A stretch of 28,707 bases of DNA, taken from Lentisphaerota bacterium (GTDB lineage Bacteria; Verrucomicrobiota; Lentisphaeria; Oligosphaerales; PUNB01). The notes below the pieces were generated by a model. That model did no database searches, was not told the DNA's origin, and saw only the letters and a program-made list of their open reading frames with translations. Of this stretch, positions 22,871 to 28,707 are shown in pieces. The translations under genes and the position numbers were made by a program. The stretch lies in the NCBI GenBank assembly GCA_003552565.1, contig PUNB01000262.1, positions 1 through 28,707 of the forward strand, written 5' to 3'. Each line of letters begins with the position of its first letter. The stretch's first letter is position 1.

Positions 22871-22910
22871 AAAAAAAAGAGCGTTCACCTTCGCGAGGGG
22901 GTGAACGCTC
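22871..22910 (-). terminator. Rho-independent terminator of the secretin/pilus operon
   Basis: GAGCGTTCACC (22879-22889) pairs exactly with GGTGAACGCTC (22900-22910), an 11-bp stem with a 10-nt loop. On the minus strand the stem is followed by a run of eight T residues (22878-22871). It lies 28 nt after the secretin stop codon, exactly where an operon end is expected. Confidence 0.93.
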
Positions 22911-22937
22911 TAACAATAGCTATCTCATTTTTTCAGA

Positions 22938-25493
22938 TCAACGTCGAAAATCGGGAACTCCCGGAAGCGGCTGATCACGCACGGGCTGACCGGACGGATC
23001 CACCAAGTGTGCAGTTACAAAAATTAGCAGGTTCCGTTTTTCCGACTGCTTGCCCCTGCTCCTGAAAAGCCGTCCCAGAAGCGGTATGTCACCAAGTATC
23101 GGAACCTTGTCCTCAAACTCGAACAATTCTTCACCGATCATGCCGCCAAGGACCACTGTTTCACTATCGTAAACCAGCACTTGCGCATCAACTCTGCGAC
23201 GTTCAATTATCGGCATGGACGCTCGATATGATACACCGGTTCCTGGGTCCACAGTATCCAATTCTGTATCGTAACCAAGGAATTCAACTACCTGCGGGGT
23301 TAATTGCAAGTTGATAGTATAATTGTCCGGTTCAACTTCCGGTGTCACCTCCAGAATAACCCCCATCTCCTCTGCGTCTCCGAAAACCGGGGTTGAAGGT
23401 ATTACACTCTGTATCTGACCATCATCGTCAAACGTAAGTTCAGGTTCATTCCAATCTATCGGGAAATAACGTTCAGTAACAATTCTCATCGCTGCCGGCT
23501 CACCAGAAATAGTTGTAACTTTGGGGGCGGAAAGTATATCCGCTTTGTCGGATCGCTCCAAAGCGTTCAGTACCACGTCCAGTTCAAGATTTCCCAAGAC
23601 GGCAGCCGCCGAGAGGAAGTCTCCAGTGGCGCCTGTCGGCAAGGCATCTGAAACCGTACGAACTCCCGTGGTTAAATCGGACGCGTCAATATCCAGCCGC
23701 CTTGACCCGGAGCTGCTTTCGTAAGCTGTATGCCCCTGAGCGATAGCCCACTGCATTCCCATCTCCTGCAAAGCGTTCTGTGATACTTCAACAAACTTGG
23801 CTTCAATCATCACCTGCGTCGGAGTCGCCGCCAGTTCAGGAATCAGCTCTTCAATCCGCTGAATATTTTCAGCAGTATTATAAACCACAAGCCTTCCCGT
23901 GCGAGTATCGTAACGTATGCTTGAGCCTTCAGGAAATGACACTCCAAGGTCCCGGAAATAAGCCTTCACGTCATCCGGTGACACTTCCTCTCGTTCGGCA
24001 ATATCGGTATCCATCCCCCAAGGATCGTCATCATCTCTATCGTCAGTCCGCTCCCGCCTGAAAATACCCGGAGTGATAGAGAAAAATCGGGTGTACATCT
24101 CGCCAGCCGGCAATTCACGATCAGAGATGATCACCGCCCTCGGATCGATTACATAATGCAATCCGGCGGACATGGCAACAAACCGGATCACGTCCCCGAG
24201 CGGGACATTTTCCATATTCAATGTCAAAGCACCTATGTCCTGCACTTCCTCCGGCTCGTCAAAGTCGTCGAAATCATCAAAGTCATCCCTGTCGGGACGT
24301 CGTTCCAGTCGTGGAGCTGCATCAGGGTCATCGGCCAAATTCAACACGAAATTAACTCCTTCATCGTCAGGATCGAGTTCCCGACTCTGCCTTTGCAGAT
24401 AACCAACCACCTGATGAATGGTCGCTTCTTCAAATTCTACCCGCGGAATAATTATTTCACGCAGTTTCTGCCGAATGGCGGCATCCGGCGGGGCCTCTCT
24501 CTCCACCGGCCGGCCAGGCTCTACCATTTCCTCTTCCCTCTCCAGCGGCTTCACCGGCTGCGACCAAGTCCAAGTGGTCTCCGCCAGCATCTCTTCGCGA
24601 GTGGCTATCCGCCTTTCCTCGCCTTTATCATCGACCTTTTCCGCGATGCGACGCAGATAGCGCACCGCCACTAATGAATAGGGGTCTCGATCCAGAACCT
24701 CCTCAAATTGCTCCTTCGCCTCCATATAACGGCCGTTTTCATAAAGAATCTTCGCCTGTTCTTTCAGCACATCAATGTCGAACTCACGTTCCTCTTTCTC
24801 GGGGTCAACATCCTCCGGCCTTGTACGTGTCTGAAATTCAATATCCCGTCGCTGTTCTTCAAGCCTTTCCGCCATTCTATTGAACTCATCGGCTCTTCCC
24901 GGCAAGGTTTCGGCGGCCTCGCTCAGAACGTCCTGAGCATCATCCCACCTAGCCACATCCGCAGCCTCGCGAGCCTCTCTTTTTATGGTTTGCACCCACT
25001 GATTGTAAGCATCCCCGACGGAACGCTCGGTTGCATCAATGCGATTTCTCACATCCTCATCGACGCGGCTGACATTCTGTAATATCTCCTTGGCTTCTTG
25101 ATACTTATCAATCGCTTCCTGAAACTCGTTATCACGCAGATTCCGGTTAGCCCGTCTTTGCAAATCCTTGGCTCTTTCGAGCTGCTCCTGACGACGCACC
25201 TCCTCTTCACGGGAGAGGCGTTCATGCTCAGGCGCGTCTTCATCGACTTCCACGTCGTCAGGCTCATCGACCTCCACTTCAGGATCTTCAGCGACCTCAT
25301 GCTCTTCCGGTTCTTCAGCTTCCGGAGCCGCTTCAACCTCGGCGGGTTCAGGAGCAGCGTCCCGATCAAAGTCCCAGATGTCATTGTTATCATCACCTGA
25401 TACCACACCTGGACTGAATACCAGTGCCAGCAAAAAACAAAACCCAGCCGCAACCGCTAATTCACTACGTTCAATTAAAGCATTTTTCCGCAT
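22938..25493 (-). CDS. PilQ/GspD-type secretin with acidic TPR/coiled-coil N-terminus (Amuc_1098-like)
   Basis: The 851-residue protein starts with a signal peptide (hydrophobic AAGFCFLLALVFSPGVVSG), then a very acidic segment (about 35-95), a helical TPR/coiled-coil region (about 95-320), N domains with an Asp/Phe-rich insert FDDFDDFDEPEE (about 405) and a TDDRDDDD stretch (about 484), and the secretin core. The C-terminal signature is VVLGGMIGEELFEFEDKVPI followed by LGDIPLLGRLFRS and NLLIFVTAHLVDP. It forms the outer-membrane channel for a type IV pilus-like machine. I choose ATG 25493 because GGAGG lies 7 nt before it; an upstream in-frame ATG at 25526 has no such site. The architecture matches the PVC-type secretin Amuc_1098. 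Confidence 0.92.
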   Translation of the reverse strand: MRKNALIERSELAVAAGFCFLLALVFSPGVVSGDDNNDIWDFDRDAAPEPAEVEAAPEAEEPEEHEVAEDPEVEVDEPDDVEVDEDAPEHERLSREEEVRRQEQLERAKDLQRRANRNLRDNEFQEAIDKYQEAKEILQNVSRVDEDVRNRIDATERSVGDAYNQWVQTIKREAREAADVARWDDAQDVLSEAAETLPGRADEFNRMAERLEEQRRDIEFQTRTRPEDVDPEKEEREFDIDVLKEQAKILYENGRYMEAKEQFEEVLDRDPYSLVAVRYLRRIAEKVDDKGEERRIATREEMLAETTWTWSQPVKPLEREEEMVEPGRPVEREAPPDAAIRQKLREIIIPRVEFEEATIHQVVGYLQRQSRELDPDDEGVNFVLNLADDPDAAPRLERRPDRDDFDDFDDFDEPEEVQDIGALTLNMENVPLGDVIRFVAMSAGLHYVIDPRAVIISDRELPAGEMYTRFFSITPGIFRRERTDDRDDDDPWGMDTDIAEREEVSPDDVKAYFRDLGVSFPEGSSIRYDTRTGRLVVYNTAENIQRIEELIPELAATPTQVMIEAKFVEVSQNALQEMGMQWAIAQGHTAYESSSGSRRLDIDASDLTTGVRTVSDALPTGATGDFLSAAAVLGNLELDVVLNALERSDKADILSAPKVTTISGEPAAMRIVTERYFPIDWNEPELTFDDDGQIQSVIPSTPVFGDAEEMGVILEVTPEVEPDNYTINLQLTPQVVEFLGYDTELDTVDPGTGVSYRASMPIIERRRVDAQVLVYDSETVVLGGMIGEELFEFEDKVPILGDIPLLGRLFRSRGKQSEKRNLLIFVTAHLVDPSGQPVRDQPLPGVPDFRR

Positions 25494-25541
25494 TCTTTCG
25501 CCTCCGCAAATTAGTTTTATCTTCATTCGTTTCTGTTCAAT

Positions 25542-25572
25542 ATTATAGGCACATTTTTCGCAAAGCCGTCAA
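25542..25572 (-). promoter_or_regulatory. Candidate sigma-70 promoter for the secretin gene
   Basis: On the minus strand, TTGACG (25572-25567) and TATAAT (25547-25542) are separated by 19 nt, 2 nt longer than ideal. The -10 box is a perfect consensus. It lies in the 143-nt gap between the zinc-ribbon protein and the secretin, about 50 nt before the secretin start, so the secretin could be transcribed separately from the upstream pilus genes. Confidence 0.5.
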
Positions 25573-25636
25573 TATAACGGCATTTCCTGGCTTGTCCAGT
25601 TCAAGCCAACATTTCTTTTTACTCCATTGTCAGCTA

Positions 25637-26656
25637 TCACCAGTCAGCATCCAGCATTTCTTCTTCTTCAAATTCTTCCGGCAGCTCCAGCTGGTGTTCC
25701 GGCAGGGGCTGTTCTTCGCGCGGTCTTCTGCGACCAATTTCAATGATTCTTTCCGGATCCTCTTCCGGCCGCAGATGCACTGTTTCCGCGTCCCGCACCT
25801 CCACCTCGAAACTCCGCCGGGTTTCGTCAACATCCTCAAAATCAAGTGTATCGTTGGTGCTTACAGTGAAAGTTTTCTGAAACCTGTGATCCTGGGGGTC
25901 GGTCAACATCAGCCGCACACGCCAGGGTCCTACCTGAGCTTCTTCTCCGCGTACCAGCGTAACCGTTTCTCCATCCGGGCCGGTCAATTCCAATTCCGAC
26001 ACATCCACCGTTTCTTCCGCGCGAATACGCGGATTGTAGCGGGTTTCCTCTTTGTGTTCAAGACCGGTGATTTCAAAATCTTCACCATCCACATTAATGG
26101 TTTCGCCGACCCGCCTGAATCTGGTTCTTCGCCTGCCGTCAGCTCCACGCACGGAAAGCTGCAGATCCCACTCTTCCACGGGACGATCATCGAAAACAGT
26201 AACCCGTCGAAGTTCAGCCCCGAAGGTCTGCCTGCGGGCGCGGTGGATAAACATACGCCGCCTCAGAGGCGCCAAGTCATCATCCGGGTCTTCCCAAACT
26301 TCTTCCTGATCCGTATCGCAATATGGACATACTTCGGCATCCACCGGCAGCCAATGTTCACAATCTCGGTTAATGCACCACGCTTTAGCCGCCGGCCTGG
26401 AAGCGGTCGCATCTTCCGGCATATCCGGTTCCGCCCAGTCGACACTGGGTGCTTCCACGTAACGGTCCGCCTCGAAATCGGCGCTGTCCAATGCTGTAAG
26501 TTCTTCACCAACCGCTCTTTCCGGCAGTGACTCGCCCATGGCCACTTCCTCGTGCAGCTCTATCGACTGCGACAATAGCATAAACCCCCATACACACACG
26601 AAAATGATAAAAACCGACAGAATAATTTTTTCCCAGTGCTGTGTAATAAAATTCAT
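25637..26656 (-). CDS. Membrane-anchored zinc-ribbon protein of the pilus cluster (Amuc_1099 position)
   Basis: The 339-residue protein has one N-terminal membrane helix (about residues 11-29, IILSVFIIFVCVWGFMLL). An acidic linker follows, then a four-cysteine ribbon C94-x4-C99 and C110-x2-C113 (WCINRDCEHW, VCPYCDTD). The rest is beta-rich and highly charged, with repeated strand-like segments of the kind GETINVDGEDFEITGLEHKE, which resembles the PilP-like beta domain that links the inner membrane complex to the secretin. This assignment is inference from position and layout. It sits between the PilO-like protein and the secretin, the place of Amuc_1099 in Akkermansia. AGGA lies 4 nt before the start. 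Its acidic C-terminus (PEEFEEEEMLDADW) ends 143 nt before the secretin. Confidence 0.75.
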   Translation of the reverse strand: MNFITQHWEKIILSVFIIFVCVWGFMLLSQSIELHEEVAMGESLPERAVGEELTALDSADFEADRYVEAPSVDWAEPDMPEDATASRPAAKAWCINRDCEHWLPVDAEVCPYCDTDQEEVWEDPDDDLAPLRRRMFIHRARRQTFGAELRRVTVFDDRPVEEWDLQLSVRGADGRRRTRFRRVGETINVDGEDFEITGLEHKEETRYNPRIRAEETVDVSELELTGPDGETVTLVRGEEAQVGPWRVRLMLTDPQDHRFQKTFTVSTNDTLDFEDVDETRRSFEVEVRDAETVHLRPEEDPERIIEIGRRRPREEQPLPEHQLELPEEFEEEEMLDADW

Positions 26657-26675
26657 TTCCTAATATCTCCCGGAT

Positions 26676-27554
26676 TTACTCCACATCAAACTCTATAAAA
26701 TGAATCGGCATCTCAAAGCTCACCGAATCATCGAAACGAACCAAACGTCGTTCCCTAACGGCCTCCTCTTCTGAATCAACTTCCCGATCTCCGCGCCGAT
26801 CATCTCGGGAACGGCTTCGGTCGCTTCGCCGATCACTGTCCCGCTGGATTTCCAGTTCCTCTCCGCGCCATTGAAAATAAGGAACATTGAAATAAAAATC
26901 CTGTTCAGCGTGAAGCTGATTGATCAAACTACGTATATTCCCCAACGAGCCCCGCAGTTCCAGATTAATTCGCATAACTCGATAACCGTCTTTATGAATT
27001 TCCCTTATCCCCGCTGGTCGATGCAAGGATCTCACCTCTTCCACACCGCTTCCCGCAACAAGCTCAGCCACCCTTTCCACCACCCGCAGCTGGCGCATCA
27101 AAGCAGGCGCCTCACGTGACGCCTCCGGCAAACCTGGTGCCTGGATAATCTCTTGAAAAGAAAACCCGCGGGCATCGTCATGAACTTCCACACCCGCCTG
27201 TTCAAATTCGGATCTAAGACTTCTAGCCACCGAGTCCAGCTGATTCTTAGCTTCGACCGCACTAACGGATTCGACTTCCAAAACAGAACGCTCCGCCAGA
27301 GCCTGTTTTAATTTTGACAGTTCATTTTCGAGCTGTTCAAGGTTTTCTCTGGCCTGTCGCAAATTCTCGTCAGTAACCCCAGGGCGTCGCTCGGCGACCC
27401 GGGAAAAATAGCTCTGATGGTCGGAATACTCCTCAGCCAGCTCTTCAACCTCGCTGCCAATCCGGCCGGAGACTGTCCACAAAGCCACAGCCAGTATCAC
27501 ACAAACCAGCAAAAATACAACGAAGCCTATATTTCTCTTTAATATATTCAGCAT
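26676..27554 (-). CDS. PilO-like / Amuc_1100-like pilus-associated protein
   Basis: The 292-residue protein has an N-terminal membrane helix (about 9-28), a coiled coil (about 32-95), two alpha/beta lobes typical of PilO-type proteins, an Arg/Asp/Ser-rich linker (about 233-262, RDSDRRSDRSRSRDDRRGD), and a closing strand, FEMPIHFIEFDVE. HAEQDFYFNVPYFQWRGEEL lines up with the QDYLFTVNSIRIRNE-type segment of Akkermansia Amuc_1100, and the protein ends the same way (a hydrophobic strand, then Asp/Glu). PilO pairs with PilN in the periplasm and connects the inner-membrane platform to the secretin. Amuc_1100 is also known as an immune-active outer-surface protein. A TAGGACT context precedes ATG 27554 and sits next to the repeat in the gap. 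Confidence 0.85.
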   Translation of the reverse strand: MLNILKRNIGFVVFLLVCVILAVALWTVSGRIGSEVEELAEEYSDHQSYFSRVAERRPGVTDENLRQARENLEQLENELSKLKQALAERSVLEVESVSAVEAKNQLDSVARSLRSEFEQAGVEVHDDARGFSFQEIIQAPGLPEASREAPALMRQLRVVERVAELVAGSGVEEVRSLHRPAGIREIHKDGYRVMRINLELRGSLGNIRSLINQLHAEQDFYFNVPYFQWRGEELEIQRDSDRRSDRSRSRDDRRGDREVDSEEEAVRERRLVRFDDSVSFEMPIHFIEFDVE

Positions 27555-27559
27555 AGTCC

Positions 27560-27782
27560 TAGCTCACTCTAAGTTTTTTATGGCTTTTTCTTAAAACAAA
27601 TGTTTATTAATAAAAGATTCTTTTCTGAAATTTCATCGGTAACAGCTTGGTTTCAGGTTTCTGGTGTCAGGGTATTAGTTAAATCCCAAATCTAAAATCA
27701 CAAATCTCATTGATGGAATATGGTTCGGGACAAAGTTGAACCCAGAGACACGCGAAACACCTTTTCGGATACCCTCAGGCTA
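27560..27782 (+). repeat. Family A/C composite repeat within the pilus operon
   Basis: The left end is CCTAGCTCACTCTAAG. Then comes family C copy C3 (GGCTTTTTCTTAAAACAAAT, GGTAACAGCTTGGTTTCAGG, TTCTGGTGTCAGG; 27580-27672). The right end is ACACCTTTTCGGATACCCTC followed by AGGCTAGT, a family A terminus. The CTA at 27780-27782 inside this terminus is the TAG stop of the PilM-PilN-type gene. The element fills the entire gap between that gene and the PilO-like gene, so it interrupts the operon without breaking a coding frame. Confidence 0.65.
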
Positions 27783-28707
27783 GTATTCCAAGTCAATCGG
27801 CTCTTCGAGTCTTGCCCGGATAGTGAACGTTCTCAGATTAAACACCTGATCCGACACTTCGTATTCATCAAAATCGACCCGATCCTCAACGAAAACAGGC
27901 AATCTTCTCAACCTTGACAAAAGTACCTGTTCCGGACCGCGGCCGTTATCCGGAACCTCTTCAGGCGCCTCAATATCCTCGAGCTCATCGGCCGCCTCTT
28001 CGAGTTCTTCCCGCGCTAACTCTTCAAGCTCTTCATCCCCAACGTCTTGTCCGTCAATTCTAACTCCCGGCGGAAGTGAAAGACTGTGGCCGCGAACTGC
28101 TATGCCGGTGATTCTGCCTCTCGGGCCGCTTTCTTCCAGTTCAATCTCATCAGGATCTCTTTCTTCATCCTCGCGCCGCGGTTCATCGTCACGATCACGC
28201 CTCCTGCTGAAAGGACTGGCGGGAGCGTCGCGCTCGGGCCGGCGTTCCTCTTCTTCCTCTCTCAAATCCTCAAAAACCGGCCTGAATTCAGTGAACCACA
28301 ACCTTCCGGGTATTTCCGCTTCCACGGAATTAACCACCCGCACCCAATCTTCGCGTCTTCTCAGCAGGCGGTTCAATCGCTGGTACTGATCCTCGACATT
28401 GCTGATCTCGCTCTCCACCCCGCTCAATTCGCTCTCTTTCTCTTCCAGCTCTTGGCGCTGTTCCCGGAATTGTTCCACCACCGGCTCATAAACCTGAGCC
28501 ATGTACATATTGCTGAACAAAGAGAAGGTCAACAGCAAAAGTACGCACAAAGCCGCCGCTCCCAGCCATGTCTTCTTCTGCTCAAAAGCCACTAGTCGAC
28601 GTATGCGCCGCGGCAGGAGATTAACCTCAACCGGACAGGCCCCTCGATAACGCAGCGCCAAACCAACCGCCTGACTGAACCCATGGGCCTCGTTTTCCAA
28701 TCTTTCA
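27780..28707 (-). CDS. PilM-PilN-type pilus assembly protein, 5' partial
   Basis: The frame is open to the right edge of the window; the first in-frame TTG at 28700 is not taken as the start. The first visible residues ERLENEAHGFSQAVGLALRY look like the last helix of a PilM/FtsA-like ATPase, and VEVNLLPRRIRR is the cytoplasmic motif with which PilN proteins begin. A membrane helix follows (ALCVLLLLTFSLFSNMYM), then a coiled coil and a PilN-type alpha/beta domain. A long Arg/Asp/Glu-rich insert (RRDRDDEPRREDEERDPDE) divides that domain. So the gene appears to be a PilM-PilN fusion as in Akkermansia Amuc_1101-type proteins. It acts at the inner membrane as the base of the pilus platform. The TAG stop coincides with the terminus of the repeat in the following gap. 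Confidence 0.8.
   Translation of the reverse strand, partial: ERLENEAHGFSQAVGLALRYRGACPVEVNLLPRRIRRLVAFEQKKTWLGAAALCVLLLLTFSLFSNMYMAQVYEPVVEQFREQRQELEEKESELSGVESEISNVEDQYQRLNRLLRRREDWVRVVNSVEAEIPGRLWFTEFRPVFEDLREEEEERRPERDAPASPFSRRRDRDDEPRREDEERDPDEIELEESGPRGRITGIAVRGHSLSLPPGVRIDGQDVGDEELEELAREELEEAADELEDIEAPEEVPDNGRGPEQVLLSRLRRLPVFVEDRVDFDEYEVSDQVFNLRTFTIRARLEEPIDLEY

Noticed and set aside
25494..25526. Upstream start ATG 25526 for the secretin
   Set aside because: It lacks a ribosome binding site and would place 11 residues before a good signal peptide; ATG 25493 has GGAGG at the right distance.
25424..26530. Long plus-strand open frame (368 residues) opposite the zinc-ribbon gene
   Set aside because: It is antisense to a well-supported gene and has a composition expected from the complement of an acidic protein, with no recognisable domain.

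Overview
The window looks like a chromosomal stretch from a PVC-group bacterium, most likely the Verrucomicrobiota/Kiritimatiellota/Lentisphaerota side. The main evidence is the right-hand cluster. It encodes a PilM-PilN-type protein, an Amuc_1100-like protein, a zinc-ribbon membrane protein in the Amuc_1099 position and a large PilQ-like secretin, in the order known from the Akkermansia Amuc_1101-1098 pilus locus. The lineage call is inference, because there is no rRNA and no search was possible. Many proteins are rich in Asp and Glu, which may fit a salty habitat.

Layout, left to right. (1) 1-5700: the 3' part of a pterin carbinolamine dehydratase, an OFA-type MFS transporter, a small membrane protein with a four-cysteine tail, a CgeB-like glycosyltransferase, and a TauE/SafE permease with its small membrane partner. 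(2) 5830-7852: tRNA-Val(CAC), then ribH-nusB-ftsY transcribed leftward, each overlapping the next by 4 nt. (3) 8210-10984: a phospholipase D-fold membrane protein, mreC and a small unknown gene, read rightward. (4) 11320-14153: an EboB-like TatD hydrolase, a Trm112-like protein, and an encapsulated ferritin followed by a family 1 encapsulin, which together form an iron-storage nanocompartment. (5) 14216-15940: dtd and ispE, leftward. (6) 16077-22517: a CsgG-like lipoprotein, a PurO-type IMP cyclohydrolase, hisD with a lone class I fumarase alpha subunit, and glmM with a GlmU-like left-handed beta-helix acyltransferase. (7) 22938-28707: the pilus/secretin cluster, leftward, with its own terminator and a likely internal promoter.

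The genes are mostly ordinary housekeeping. Two things stand out. The gaps between genes are packed with several families of structured repeats. One family (called A here) is MITE-like, has inverted termini of the type CCTTTTCGGA...CTAG, and lies directly against, or inside, the stop codons of several genes. A second palindromic family (B) also supplies a stop codon. In addition, three pilus-cluster proteins carry similar Arg/Asp/Glu-rich low-complexity inserts. I see no transposase, phage gene, CRISPR array or rRNA.
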